From Parablautia muri (GTDB lineage Bacteria; Bacillota; Clostridia; Lachnospirales; Lachnospiraceae), in assembly GCF_009917485.1 (NCBI RefSeq), contig NZ_QZDT01000002.1:124001-188000 (forward strand): a DNA stretch of 64,000 nt, in the 5' to 3' direction. The translations under genes and the position numbers were made by a program. Numbering within the stretch: position 1 is the stretch's first letter; each line of letters opens with the position of its first letter. Shown here piece after piece: positions 52,746 through 62,303 of this stretch. The notes under the pieces are model-generated. The model ran no database searches, was not told the origin of the DNA, and saw nothing but the letters and a program-made list of their open reading frames with translations.

Positions 52746-52812
52746 TAGTTCTCTCTACTGATAAGCAGCTGAACGAAAGCAGTCTGCTTTACAAATGATA
52801 TCTTTCTTCCTG

Positions 52813-53883
52813 CTATTTGATTGGCGGTTCTTCCTTTTCTTCCGTTTTGATCTGTCCGTCCATCCTCCCATTAACTTCCGGCTGTCCAGGATTTCTGCGC
52901 ATCTTTTTCTCCTGCTTTATCCCTCTTTTCTTTTTCACCAATTTCACTATCAGATGAATCATGAAAAAGACTATGAGCAAAATAACTGCCCATAAGATAA
53001 GATAAGGCAAATTAATCATACAGTCAATCCCAAAATTCACCATTCCGTTTCCAATATCATACAAGCTGCCCATAAAGCCTGTTGAAATCTTTTCCCACGG
53101 GGTCATCTCCTGCACCGGTGTATATTTCGTAACTTCATTGATATATAGGTAAACCGTGCTGTAGGAAACCTGATTGTCCATCGTCCGCAGCTGGGATTCC
53201 ATGCTCTCAAGCAGGTAGCGCACCTCCGAAAGCCTGCTCTCTAAGGTGATGATGTCCTCAACGGTCTCCGCCTTCTCTAAAAGTTCCAAAAGCCTTTCCT
53301 GCTCCGCTGTCAGCGCCTTTTTATGGCTTTCCATATCCACATACTGTAAGGTCACATCCGTAACACTTTCATTCTGGCTGATTACATTGGAATTTTCGGA
53401 CACCATGCTCAAAAACGCGTCCAGCTTTTCTGCCGGGATACGAATGGTCAGATTTGCATTCCGATTGCCCTTTCCATAATAATTGCTGCCGTTATAGGCA
53501 TAGCTTTCTTCTATGTATCCTCCAAACTGCTCTGTCCTTTTTTTCACATCAGCAAGTAAATCCTCAAAGGCCTCTGTCTCCACCTCCAAGTTTACATTTT
53601 TGATAAGTTTGCGCTGGGTGCTTTGTACCTTTGGCGTTTCGCTGTCACCTTCCAAAGCATCTAATTCCCCGGCCTCTGCCGCCGCCTCCATAGCGTAACC
53701 GCCTGCGTCCGCATAGCCGTTATCTGTTGCCCCACTGGCTTGCATTGCCGTATCCGCCGCCTCCATGGCTCCCGTACTTTTAGACGCTCCGCCACAGCCT
53801 GATAAAAGAAATGCCATTATGATAAAAAATAACAGTAATTTCCTTTTCTCTTTTTCTCGTGATATCATCCTTAAATTTTTCAT
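52813..53883 (-). CDS. DUF4349 lipoprotein
   Basis: A 356-residue surface lipoprotein: lipobox FLLSGC, a linker of small residues, then the DUF4349 domain (RKLIKNVNLEVETEAFEDLL, GGYIEESYAYNGSN, TIRIPAEKLDAFLSMV, VTDVTLQYVDMESHKKALTAEQERL given in parts) with a central coiled coil, a C-terminal membrane helix (YLILWAVILLIVFFMIHLI) and a short basic cytoplasmic tail. Similar proteins are linked to envelope stress, with unknown mechanism. Confidence 0.87.
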   Translation of the reverse strand: MKNLRMISREKEKRKLLLFFIIMAFLLSGCGGASKSTGAMEAADTAMQASGATDNGYADAGGYAMEAAAEAGELDALEGDSETPKVQSTQRKLIKNVNLEVETEAFEDLLADVKKRTEQFGGYIEESYAYNGSNYYGKGNRNANLTIRIPAEKLDAFLSMVSENSNVISQNESVTDVTLQYVDMESHKKALTAEQERLLELLEKAETVEDIITLESRLSEVRYLLESMESQLRTMDNQVSYSTVYLYINEVTKYTPVQEMTPWEKISTGFMGSLYDIGNGMVNFGIDCMINLPYLILWAVILLIVFFMIHLIVKLVKKKRGIKQEKKMRRNPGQPEVNGRMDGQIKTEEKEEPPIK

Positions 53884-54001
53884 AGATAAGCCCTCCCATT
53901 CTCTTTTTCTGATTGTTACCCTGTGAAAAGTAATCTTTGATAAAAGAGATACGTTTCAAGCGGCTGATTTTATGGAAGAATGAAATAAATTTATGAAATA
54001 A

Positions 54002-54047
54002 GGTGTAAAGTCTAAAGGAACATCCATTCCGACCTTACACCCTTTTT
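54002..54047. terminator. Bidirectional terminator between asnS and the DUF4349 gene
   Basis: GGTGTAAAGTC and GACCTTACACC pair with one mismatch, with an inner GGAA/TTCC. Plus-strand tail CTTTTT, minus-strand tail TTATTT. On the minus strand it ends asnS. Confidence 0.75.
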
Positions 54048-54064
54048 GCCGTCTAAGCCTTTTC

Positions 54065-55456
54065 CTATAACTCACAGTTATTTACTGTTCTTGGGAAAGG
54101 AATTACATCTCTGATATTGCTCATACCTGTCAAATACATGACACATCTTTCAAAGCCAAGTCCAAACCCTGCATGTCTGGTGCTGCCATATTTGCGCAGG
54201 TCAAGATAAAAATCATAATCTTCTCTGTCAAGTCCTAATTCCTCCATACGTTTTACCAGTTTTTCATAATCATCCTCTCTCTGGCTGCCCCCAATAATTT
54301 CACCGATTCCCGGCACCAGACAGTCAACAGCAGCAACCGTTTTGCCATCCTCATTCAGCTTCATATAAAACGCTTTGATTTCCTTAGGATAATCCGTCAC
54401 AAACACAGGGCGTTTAAATACCTCCTCTGTCAGATAACGCTCATGCTCTGTCTGTAAATCACATCCCCAGGACACCTTATATTCAAACTTATCATTGTTT
54501 TTACTTAAAATATCGATTGCTTCTGTGTAGGTCACATGGGCAAAATCGGAGTTAACAACATTGTCAAGCCTCTCCAAAAGTCCCTTGTCTATGAAGGAAT
54601 GAAAGAAATTCATCTCCTGTGGCGCATGTTCAAGCACATACCGGATGATATATTTCAGCATGGACTCCGCCAGCATCATATCATCTTTTAAATCCGCAAA
54701 TGCAATTTCCGGCTCAATCATCCAAAATTCCGCTGCATGGCGGGTGGTATTGGAATTTTCCGCCCGGAATGTGGGCCCAAAGGTATAAATATTGCGGAAT
54801 GCCTGGGCGTAGGTCTCTCCGTTCAGCTGGCCGCTGACTGTCAAATTCGTTGCCTTATGAAAGAAATCCTGGGAAAAATCCACCTTTCCGTCCTCAGTCA
54901 TTGGAATGTTTGCAAGATCCATGGTGGTCACCTGAAACATCTCCCCTGCCCCTTCACAGTCACTTCCTGTAATCAGTGGGGTATGCACATACACAAAATC
55001 TCTTTCCTGAAAAAACTTGTGGATAGCATAAGCAATCAAGGAACGCACACGAAAAACTGCCTGAAATGTGTTTGTTCTCGGACGCAAATGAGAAATTGTG
55101 CGCAAATATTCCATGCTGTGGCGCTTTTTCTGCAATGGGTAATCCGGCGCTGAGGCTCCCTCCACACTGATTTCTGTTGCCTGGATCTCAAAAGGCTGCT
55201 TGGCCGCAGGTGTTGGAACCAAGGTTCCCTTTACAATAATTGCCGCACCCACATTCATCCTGGAAACCTCTGCAAAATTCTCCATTTCATCATGATATAC
55301 CACCTGCAGAGTGTCAAAAAATGTACCGTCATTCAGTACGATAAATCCAAAAGTCTTAGAATCCCGTATGCTCCGCACCCATCCGCCGACACATACCTCT
55401 TTATCCAAATATTTCTCTCTGTTTCTGAAAATTTCCCTGATCGTTGTTAACTGCAT
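54065..55456 (-). CDS. asnS: Asparaginyl-tRNA synthetase
   Basis: A 463-residue class IIb synthetase. N-terminal OB fold ([21 protein letters not shown] in part), then the catalytic core: [19 protein letters not shown] (motif 1/2 region), [26 protein letters not shown] in part, and motif 3 [16 protein letters not shown]. The Asn-type residues rather than Asp-type follow from the NTTRH context. AGGAGG precedes the ATG. A two-hairpin element region lies upstream. Confidence 0.95.
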   Translation of the reverse strand: MQLTTIREIFRNREKYLDKEVCVGGWVRSIRDSKTFGFIVLNDGTFFDTLQVVYHDEMENFAEVSRMNVGAAIIVKGTLVPTPAAKQPFEIQATEISVEGASAPDYPLQKKRHSMEYLRTISHLRPRTNTFQAVFRVRSLIAYAIHKFFQERDFVYVHTPLITGSDCEGAGEMFQVTTMDLANIPMTEDGKVDFSQDFFHKATNLTVSGQLNGETYAQAFRNIYTFGPTFRAENSNTTRHAAEFWMIEPEIAFADLKDDMMLAESMLKYIIRYVLEHAPQEMNFFHSFIDKGLLERLDNVVNSDFAHVTYTEAIDILSKNNDKFEYKVSWGCDLQTEHERYLTEEVFKRPVFVTDYPKEIKAFYMKLNEDGKTVAAVDCLVPGIGEIIGGSQREDDYEKLVKRMEELGLDREDYDFYLDLRKYGSTRHAGFGLGFERCVMYLTGMSNIRDVIPFPRTVNNCEL

Positions 55457-55477
55457 CTCGCAGTCCTCCTTCTACTT

Positions 55478-55549
55478 TCACTTAAGTTTGATAATTTTAA
55501 CGCGGCAGGCCCTATTACCTTTTTCGTCCACCAGCCCTTTCCAAATCAT
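55478..55549 (-). other. Possible 23-codon ORF before asnS
   Basis: ATG at 55549 to TGA at 55478 encodes MIWKGLVDEKGNRACRVKII and three more residues. The product looks protein-like, but there is no clear ribosome binding site. An adjacent frame upstream (MKDLSHILRFAF) would join it after a single frameshift in TTTT. It could be a decayed small gene. Confidence 0.2.
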
Positions 55550-55643
55550 AGCATTTTCGAAAGCAAAGCGCAAGATATGGCTTAAGTCTTTCATTTCGTG
55601 AATAGTAGTTCCGGTTACTATTCACAGCCTGGAAGCCGCTCAT

Positions 55644-55750
55644 AGTAACATTCGGGGCGATATTCCAAGTTTCGCTTCGCAAAAATCGCCCCTCACACCT
55701 GAATCACGTTCTCACGGAATGCGCAGTAAATGTACATTCCTGACCCGCAA
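55644..55750. repeat. Two-hairpin element, copy A
   Basis: Starts AGTAAC, then hairpin GGGGCGAT/ATCGCCCC, then CCTGAATCA and TTCTCACGG, then a second stem beginning GGAATG and ending CATTCC. The spacer motifs match copy B and the 35 kb element. A further stem GTGAATAGTA/TACTATTCAC lies just left of it. Confidence 0.55.
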
Positions 55751-55752
55751 AA

Positions 55753-55887
55753 AGTAACCAGTTCAGCCCTGCTGACTGCTACTTGCAAAATCCATTAAAA
55801 ATTGCCTTCAGCGATGGGATTTTGCATTCCCTAATCATATTCTCACGGTCTGTGCATTTACTGCACAGATCTGGCTGAATCGTTACT
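55753..55887. repeat. Two-hairpin element, copy B, abutting the M16C stop codon
   Basis: Inverted ends AGTAACCAGTTCAGCC and GGCTGAATCGTTACT; hairpin 1 TGCAAAATCCAT/ATGGGATTTTGCA (55784-55826); spacer ATTCTCACGG; hairpin 2 TCTGTGCA/TGCACAGA. The same parts make up the 35 kb element with different but still paired stems. Its right end touches the peptidase stop codon. Confidence 0.65.
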
Positions 55888-58815
55888 TTAGTAAAACAGC
55901 TGCTCCACCTGCATAAACAGTTCTTCACTTTCTTTTATCTTATCTCCATTTCCCACCACGCAAAGGCACTCATCCTCCATAAAGGCCCGCACATATCTGC
56001 CAAGCCCTTGGAGCTCCTCTTTGGTGGTGGCAAGCAGCTGGTCCCGCTCTTTTTGCACCTTGTCCATGGAAAGCCCTGTCATGTAGCCTCCAAGGGAATA
56101 GATTCCCTTAGTAGCCGGTGTCATAGGCGTATCCAGTTCGCTGATTGCCCCGATGATAAACTGTGTTACCGTCCGTTCGTCCAACTTTACATTCTCAATA
56201 TATTCCGCCGCCTGCTCATACACATCCACTGTCTTTTTTAAATTAGGGTCCCTGTAAGAGACAAAATAACCGTCTCCATTTCTGAAAAATCCGCACATAC
56301 AGCCATATGCGCCGCCCTTTACCCTGACCTGATTCCACAAATAGTCATAACCCATCATCACCTTAAGTACCTTTAAGGCGCCTGTGTAGGGCAGACCTTT
56401 GTCAATGAAATTCCCTGCACGGCATACATACTGCACCTGCCCTGCTGTCATGAAAGCCTCGTTTTTCTTTACCGGATCCGGCTTAAAGCTCTCCCCCGAT
56501 GCCTTACTGGTATACAATTCGGCTTTTAATTGGCTCACGGCCTGGTCAAGGCCGGGATAGCTTTCTTTCGATGCGGTGTAATCCACCAGCAGGTTTTCAG
56601 GCCTGAAAATATACGCTGTCAAATCCTTCAGATTTTGCACCAGTTCCGTCTTCCTGCTCTCAAACTCTTTTAAAAGCTCCTCCAAAAGCCTGTACTGGGG
56701 AATACCGCTAATCTGCTCCGACACTGCCGCCGTAGGTGAAAAATAGGAAAGGGCCCGTATACTTGCAACGGAATGTCCCGCTCCTGTCATGACCGCCTGC
56801 ATTCTGGATTTTGTTTCCGCCAGGATTTCGTACAGGCGCTTTGTATCGTCAAACTGGGAGGTCAGTAAAATCTCCTTCATCAGCTCCATTGCCTTATCCC
56901 GTTTTTCATAAAGCGCCTTAGAACGGATTTCCAGCGTAACTTTGTATTTCTTGAAATCATTTGCGTTGGTGTATGTGTTTACCACCGTTTTAATTCCACC
57001 CGTATGAATGTTTACCTCATTGAACAGTTCATTATAATTGAAGCGTTTTGTATCCACCATCATAAGCACTGCTTTTAAAACGCCCACATAGGGGAACAGC
57101 CTTGCAGGCACATCCCTCAAATCAAAGACCAGATTCAAATAACTGATACCATTTGTAAAAATATCATGGACAAGGATTGTAGTTCCGTCTATACTGTGCA
57201 CTTCATTGATGTAGCCTGCCGCCTCTTTTTTCATATCCTCTCTGGTAAGCAGAGGAATCGTCTCCAGTGCCTCTTTTGTATTTTCCTCCTCCTGGTAAGC
57301 CCGCAATGCCTTTGTCTTGTCCACTATTTCCTGTTTTTCCTGCTGGGAAAGATCAGCTTTGTAGGTCTGTAGCTTCTCGAAAAGCGCTTTATCCTTTCTA
57401 GTGGTCAGTCCCTGTACGGGCTTCACCTCCATGATTGTTTTGTGTGGATTTTCCAAAATATATTTTTTTATGAGCTCCTCAAAATAACCTGTGCCGATCG
57501 AATCCTTCAGTTCCGCATAAGTCTTGTTCGCCTCTATATGCATAAAGGGCGCCTTCTCATCATAAAGCCAGCTGTCTAAAGCCTCCAGGCCAAGCATCAG
57601 TCCCTTTGGATAAGAACCAAAATCTGCTTCTCTGTACCGGAACTCAAAATAGTTGATGGCTGCAGCAAGGGCCTTTTTGTCCAGTCCTTCCGCTACCGCC
57701 TTTGTGAGCACTTCCTGGATCGTAGTTACAAATTCCTCCTTCTGGCCACCCTCCGCATTCTTGGCAATCACAGAAAAGTAAGGCTGGTAAATACCATTTT
57801 CCATGGTACTGTATACATCCTTCCCTATCCCCTTATCAATCAGCGCTTGCTTCACTGGCGCTCCAGGGGCGGAACAAAGCACATAGTCAAGAACATCCAT
57901 TGCAATATAAAGTTTCTTGTCAAGACTGGTGCCCATGGAAACATTATAGGTTAGATAGGTATTTTCAAGAACAGAATCATCCTCCATAATGGAATACTCT
58001 TTAACCAGTTCCTTAGGCACTGCAAAGGGCCTCTGCACTCCAATCTGGGAGTCCACCTTAAGTTCTTCAAAATGGGACAAGTACTGTTCATCTATAAAAG
58101 AAAGATATTTTGCGGCATCCATATTTCCGTATAAATAAATATAACTGTTAGAAGGATGATAATATTTTTTGTGGAAGGCCAAAAAATCCTCATAGGTAAG
58201 CTCTGGTATAAAGTCAGGATCTCCCCCTGATTCAAGTCCATAGGTCATATCCGGATAAAGAGAATTCATGATTTCCCGCTCCACAACATCATCCGGTGAA
58301 GAAAACGCGCCTTTCATTTCATTGTATACAACACCGTTGATTGAAAGCTCGTCCTCCACATCCTCCATCTCATAGTGCCAGCCTTCCTGCCTGAAAATCT
58401 TCTCCTCATTATAAATGTTGGGATAAAACACAGCGTCCAGATAAACATGCACCAGATTTTTGAAATCCTTATCATTGCAGCTTGCCACCGGGTAAACCGT
58501 CTTGTCGGGATAGGTCATTGCATTTAAGAAAGTATTCAGCGAACCCTTCGCTAACTCAATGAATGGATCCTTGACCGGGAAATTTTTTGAACCGCACAGT
58601 ACGGAATGCTCCAAAATATGGGCAACACCGGTACTGTCCTTAGGCGGCGTGCGAAAACCAATGTAAAACACCTTATTTTCATCATCATTCAATAAAAGGG
58701 TGATGGCGGCTCCTGTCTTTTTATGTCTCAAAATGTACCCTTCCGAATTTAAATCGCTTATTTTTCTCTTTTCAATTACTTGATAGGCGTCCATCGCCTC
58801 GATTTGTTGTTTCAT
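55888..58815 (-). CDS. M16C zinc metallopeptidase (PreP/HypA-like)
   Basis: A 975-residue presequence-protease-like enzyme. The inverted zinc motif HILEH is in GVAHILEHSVLCGS with the distal Glu region EMKGAFSSPDDVVEREI. Four M16 repeats and the C-terminal GGAYGCMCGFFRNGDGYFVSY substrate-binding segment are visible. It degrades unstructured peptides inside a closed chamber, probably in the cytoplasm as there is no signal peptide. The ATG at 58815 follows GAGGTG. The leader carries an intrinsic terminator 220 nt upstream. Confidence 0.93.
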   Translation of the reverse strand: MKQQIEAMDAYQVIEKRKISDLNSEGYILRHKKTGAAITLLLNDDENKVFYIGFRTPPKDSTGVAHILEHSVLCGSKNFPVKDPFIELAKGSLNTFLNAMTYPDKTVYPVASCNDKDFKNLVHVYLDAVFYPNIYNEEKIFRQEGWHYEMEDVEDELSINGVVYNEMKGAFSSPDDVVEREIMNSLYPDMTYGLESGGDPDFIPELTYEDFLAFHKKYYHPSNSYIYLYGNMDAAKYLSFIDEQYLSHFEELKVDSQIGVQRPFAVPKELVKEYSIMEDDSVLENTYLTYNVSMGTSLDKKLYIAMDVLDYVLCSAPGAPVKQALIDKGIGKDVYSTMENGIYQPYFSVIAKNAEGGQKEEFVTTIQEVLTKAVAEGLDKKALAAAINYFEFRYREADFGSYPKGLMLGLEALDSWLYDEKAPFMHIEANKTYAELKDSIGTGYFEELIKKYILENPHKTIMEVKPVQGLTTRKDKALFEKLQTYKADLSQQEKQEIVDKTKALRAYQEEENTKEALETIPLLTREDMKKEAAGYINEVHSIDGTTILVHDIFTNGISYLNLVFDLRDVPARLFPYVGVLKAVLMMVDTKRFNYNELFNEVNIHTGGIKTVVNTYTNANDFKKYKVTLEIRSKALYEKRDKAMELMKEILLTSQFDDTKRLYEILAETKSRMQAVMTGAGHSVASIRALSYFSPTAAVSEQISGIPQYRLLEELLKEFESRKTELVQNLKDLTAYIFRPENLLVDYTASKESYPGLDQAVSQLKAELYTSKASGESFKPDPVKKNEAFMTAGQVQYVCRAGNFIDKGLPYTGALKVLKVMMGYDYLWNQVRVKGGAYGCMCGFFRNGDGYFVSYRDPNLKKTVDVYEQAAEYIENVKLDERTVTQFIIGAISELDTPMTPATKGIYSLGGYMTGLSMDKVQKERDQLLATTKEELQGLGRYVRAFMEDECLCVVGNGDKIKESEELFMQVEQLFY

Positions 58816-59036
58816 AACGCACCTCATCCTTCTTTATTTTTTATCTGGTACATCTTTCCTTATAACAAGCGCAGCGCTGTACCAGTATAACAAACATGAA
58901 TTATCCGAATATATCCTATTTTTCCCATAGTGCCCTATAAATATAAGCTTTCCAATACTTTTTTAGTGGCATATATCTTCTGCACGGATTGTAAACAAGC
59001 GCCGCTACGCTTCGCTAAACGGCTTATGGAATAAAA

Positions 59037-59158
59037 GAGCGGGCGGAAACAAGTTTCCAGCCCGCTCAGTGTAAAAGGGGAATTTTACCTAACTTCAGGC
59101 AATTCAGGAATTTCCTGACTGCGAACTCTATTATAACAGGATTATTTTCCCAGCGCAA
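59037..59158 (-). ncRNA. Minus-strand promoter with terminated transcript of about 90 nt (sRNA or attenuated leader)
   Basis: TTGCGC (59158-59153), a 17-nt spacer and TATAAT (59135-59130) form a good promoter. Within 90 nt the RNA reaches a strong two-part hairpin (GAGCGGGC/GCCCGCTC with inner GGAAAC/GTTTCC, 59037-59067) followed by TTTTATT. The RNA also contains TCAGGAA/TTCCTGA and GTAAAA/TTTTAC stems. The M16C gene starts 222 nt past the terminator, so this is an attenuated leader or a separate sRNA. Confidence 0.55.
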
Positions 59159-59188
59159 GTAAAATATAAAATAAAATGTACTAATATA

Positions 59189-59278
59189 TTGACAGATAAG
59201 TTATCATAACCTAAAATATTTAATACAGTAAGAAATGTTTGCGCCCCAGTTCCAAACTACAGGAATCAGGGCTTTTTT
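59189..59278 (+). promoter_or_regulatory. Promoter plus leader terminator ahead of the RpiR gene
   Basis: TTGACA (59189-59194), a 17-nt spacer and TAAAAT (59212-59217). The transcript would reach a hairpin GCCC/GGGC with inner TTCC/GGAA followed by TTTTTT (59243-59278) after about 55 nt. This is about 95 nt ahead of the RpiR start codon, so readthrough would control it. Confidence 0.55.
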
Positions 59279-59372
59279 ACCGTATATCTAGTGAAGAACA
59301 AATATTTGTCGTTTACTATCATTTTACTTTGCATAATACAGACGGAAACACGGAGAGGAAACAACACCTGCT

Positions 59373-60236
59373 ATGACAAATATTGAAAATCATGTGCGTT
59401 ACATGTATTCAGCCTTAAGCAAATCAGAACAGATTGCCGCCAGCTATTTTTTAACACATCCAGACCATATTTTCCAGTATCCTTTAGCGTCCCTTGCCCA
59501 GATGTCCAAAACCAGTCAGGGGGCATGGGTACGCTTTTGTAAAAGTATCGGTTATGATGGCATGAAGGGATTGAAGAATGCGCTTTTTCAGGAAATCAGT
59601 CAGGAAAAAGGGGATGAGGATTCTCCCAAAACCCAATTCCTTGACATCCGCCAGTGCAGTTCCATCTCTGTTACCGCAGATCAGGTAAGCGCCAATAGCA
59701 TTCAGGCCATTGAAGCCACCAGAAAACTCCTAGATCAGGAGGCTCTTGAAAAAATCATTCCAATGATCATCGGTGCCAACACCATCGGCTGTTTTGGCAT
59801 CGGCGCATCAGGACTTGTGGCGGAGGATCTGTATTCCAAATTTCTCCGTCTAGGCTACCATGTTTTCTTTAGCAGCGATGTCCATGTATGCTATGCCTAT
59901 GCCGCCATTACTTCCCCCAAAGATATTGCCATACTTTTTTCCAATTCCGGGGAAACAAAGGAAATCCTCCGCATAGCGGACATTTTGAAAATGTCCGGTA
60001 CCCCCTCTGTGGCTGTTACCCGGCATAACGCCAACAATCCTCTGTCAAAACTGACAGATTATGTATTGTATACGGACTCCACTGAAATATTAAAAAGAAG
60101 CGGCGCTACCAGCTCCCGTATCGCCCAGCTATATATATCCGATATTCTATTTATGGCAGTAGCCGGCCGGGATTATGACCAGATAGAAAAAAAACTGGAA
60201 TTAAGCTATCGGGGCTGTCACCCGGCATTATCCTGA
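59373..60236 (+). CDS. RpiR/MurR-family transcriptional regulator
   Basis: A 287-residue regulator with an N-terminal RpiR helix-turn-helix (SKSEQIAASYFLTHPDHIF, LAQMSKTSQGAWVRFCKSIGYDG in part) and a C-terminal SIS sugar-phosphate domain (FGIGASGLVAEDLYSKFLRLG; ILFSNSGETKEIL). SIS domains sense phosphosugars such as MurNAc-6-P. It converges on, and overlaps by 19 bp, the kinase gene of the amino-sugar cluster, so it probably regulates that cluster. Confidence 0.88.
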   Translation: MTNIENHVRYMYSALSKSEQIAASYFLTHPDHIFQYPLASLAQMSKTSQGAWVRFCKSIGYDGMKGLKNALFQEISQEKGDEDSPKTQFLDIRQCSSISVTADQVSANSIQAIEATRKLLDQEALEKIIPMIIGANTIGCFGIGASGLVAEDLYSKFLRLGYHVFFSSDVHVCYAYAAITSPKDIAILFSNSGETKEILRIADILKMSGTPSVAVTRHNANNPLSKLTDYVLYTDSTEILKRSGATSSRIAQLYISDILFMAVAGRDYDQIEKKLELSYRGCHPALS

Positions 60237-61126
60237 AACCAGGATGCTGCCCCGATAGCCGGGTCTTTTTTCCTTTCCGCCACATACACTGGCAGCTTTT
60301 CTCTGGCAATCTGTTCCCGCAAAAATCCGCCTATCTTTTTGTTTTTCACAAGTACACTGCCTGAGAACAGAATGGGATAGAACCCCTCTTCCATCCGGGA
60401 AAGACAGGGCCCTATCAGCTCTACCAGCTCACTGGCCGCAGCTTTTGCAATTTTCTCTGAAACCAGGTCTGATTTTATCCTTTCTTCCGTAAGCAGCTGG
60501 GCCAGATAGGCGATTTCTCTTTTTCCTGTTCCTCCATTGTATACAAAGCCTATGAGTTCTCCCACCGAATGAATGCCCAGCGTCTGAAAAACAGCCTCCG
60601 TAAGCACGGTTTTCTCTTCTCTTCCATCGTGCGACCGTACCACTGCCTGCAAAATATCCCTTCCGATTGCATAGGCGCTTCCGCCATCGTCAATCAAATG
60701 TCCGTATCCTCCCGTTCTGTACAGTTTTCCGGCCTTGTCCTGGGCAAGGCACACAGAACCGGTTCCCGCAATCAGCAAAAGACCGGCCTCTCCCATCAGC
60801 CCGCCCCTTAAAGCGGCTTCATGGTCGCCCATCACCACCACCGGACATACAAAGCCCAATTCTTTTATACATTCCTTTAAAAAGGAAACCGCCGCAGGAT
60901 TACTTATGCCTGCCGCTCCAATACCTACACCTGTGCACAGAGCGGGCGCAAAACCATACTCCCGGCACTTTTCGGCTATCTCCTGCAAATGTTCTCTGAT
61001 TTGCTTTTGTGAGTAACTGTTATAGTTGATTCCTCCGGCTGCAATACGTGCACATTCTTTCCCCTGCTGCAAAATTACCCCTTGCGTGGAAGTACCGCCG
61101 CCATCCATTCCCAATATAAACCCCAT
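60218..61126 (-). CDS. BadF/BcrA-type amino-sugar kinase (MurK/GlcNAc kinase-like)
   Basis: A 302-residue ASKHA kinase: phosphate-1 loop MDGGGTSTQGVIL, GIGAAGISNPAA, LIAGTGSVCLAQDKAGK, and GGYGHLIDDGGSAYAIGR. The family includes GlcNAc kinase and clostridial MurK, which phosphorylates MurNAc and GlcNAc. Placement beside NamZ and a GH3 hexosaminidase favours a role in re-using cell-wall sugars. It is 16 nt after the NamZ-like gene. It lacks the cluster cysteines of activases. Confidence 0.85.
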   Translation of the reverse strand: MGFILGMDGGGTSTQGVILQQGKECARIAAGGINYNSYSQKQIREHLQEIAEKCREYGFAPALCTGVGIGAAGISNPAAVSFLKECIKELGFVCPVVVMGDHEAALRGGLMGEAGLLLIAGTGSVCLAQDKAGKLYRTGGYGHLIDDGGSAYAIGRDILQAVVRSHDGREEKTVLTEAVFQTLGIHSVGELIGFVYNGGTGKREIAYLAQLLTEERIKSDLVSEKIAKAAASELVELIGPCLSRMEEGFYPILFSGSVLVKNKKIGGFLREQIAREKLPVYVAERKKDPAIGAASWFQDNAG

Positions 61127-61142
61127 CCGTCCATTCTCTCCT

Positions 61143-62303
61143 TTAATCGTACAGCCGAAGCGATTTCACCGATTTGGAAAAGGCATCTCCTTCATCTTTC
61201 CAGCTCTCCTGTAAATCCTTTAAACTGACTTTTCCTTCCAGGTATTCCTCCGCCATGCCATTACCATAAAGGACCTTCAAATGCACCGTATTTTCATCCT
61301 TATCTTCTTTTCGGAATATCACCTTTTGGGGATAACGGTCACAAATAATCTTCATAAGCATAAGCGCTGTGGGAAGAAAGTCTTCCTCCAGTGAAAGGGG
61401 ATGGAATTCCAGTCCATAGCATACCTCCCCCGCATACTTCCCACTGACGGGGATAAATGCCCTTCTGCGGAAAACGTAGCCCTCCCCTGTTTTTTGTTCC
61501 CACAACTCATGGTACACCAAGTCCATGTCCAGAAAAGGCGCGCCGTACATTAAAAAGGGCTTCATACTGCCCCTGCCCTCGCTGATATTGCTGGCTTCAA
61601 ACAGGCACCCTCCACTGTAGCAGAGTGTATTCTCAAAGGCAGGAAGGGCGGGAGATGGAATGTTCCACAAAAGCCCTGTCTTAGGATGCATCATCCGGGA
61701 TGTATAATTCTCCATCCGTATTACCCTAAGATCCAGTTTCAGGCCTGCATATTCTTTAAAATAAAACGCCGCCTCCCCCAAGGTCAGACCGTGCCGCATA
61801 GGAAGCTCATAATCCCCCACAAAGCTGTGAAGAGAAGGAAGAATTCTTGCACCGGTTATTATATTCCCTCCAAGAGGATTAGGGCGGTCCAGCACCACAA
61901 AGGGAATCCCCGCCTCCCCGGCTGCTTCCATGGCGTAGGTCATAGTATAAAGATATGTATAATATCGCAGCCCTACATCCTGCATATCAAAAACCAGAAG
62001 CTCGATATCCTGTAAATCCTGGGAAGAAGGTTTCTTCTTTTCCCCGTAAAGAGAGACAATAGGAGCCTCTCCTTTTCTTTGCTGGCTTTTTTCATCAATC
62101 GCTTCTCCCGCACCGGCTCCGTTTAAACCGTGCTCCGGCGTGAAAATCCGGGCTATGTGGTAACCGCAATCCCGAAAAACCATGAGATTATCCTTTTTCC
62201 AATCACTGGTTATCCCGGAAAAATTGGTGATCAGCCCAATGGCCTTCCCCTTAAATATTTCCTCATATTTCCTTACCCTCTCTAGTCCCAATACCGTCTT
62301 CAT
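61143..62303 (-). CDS. namZ: NamZ-type exo-beta-N-acetylmuramidase (DUF1343)
   Basis: A 386-residue DUF1343 protein: GLERVRKYEEIFKGKAIGLITNFSG in part, IFTPEHGLNGAGAGE (conserved Glu-His), LLVFDMQDVGLRYYTYLYTM and FVVLDRPNPLGG. Characterised NamZ enzymes release MurNAc from the non-reducing end of peptidoglycan chains. No signal peptide is present, so it would act on imported fragments in the cytoplasm. Its start overlaps the GNAT gene by 41 bp. Confidence 0.87.
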   Translation of the reverse strand: MKTVLGLERVRKYEEIFKGKAIGLITNFSGITSDWKKDNLMVFRDCGYHIARIFTPEHGLNGAGAGEAIDEKSQQRKGEAPIVSLYGEKKKPSSQDLQDIELLVFDMQDVGLRYYTYLYTMTYAMEAAGEAGIPFVVLDRPNPLGGNIITGARILPSLHSFVGDYELPMRHGLTLGEAAFYFKEYAGLKLDLRVIRMENYTSRMMHPKTGLLWNIPSPALPAFENTLCYSGGCLFEASNISEGRGSMKPFLMYGAPFLDMDLVYHELWEQKTGEGYVFRRRAFIPVSGKYAGEVCYGLEFHPLSLEEDFLPTALMLMKIICDRYPQKVIFRKEDKDENTVHLKVLYGNGMAEEYLEGKVSLKDLQESWKDEGDAFSKSVKSLRLYD

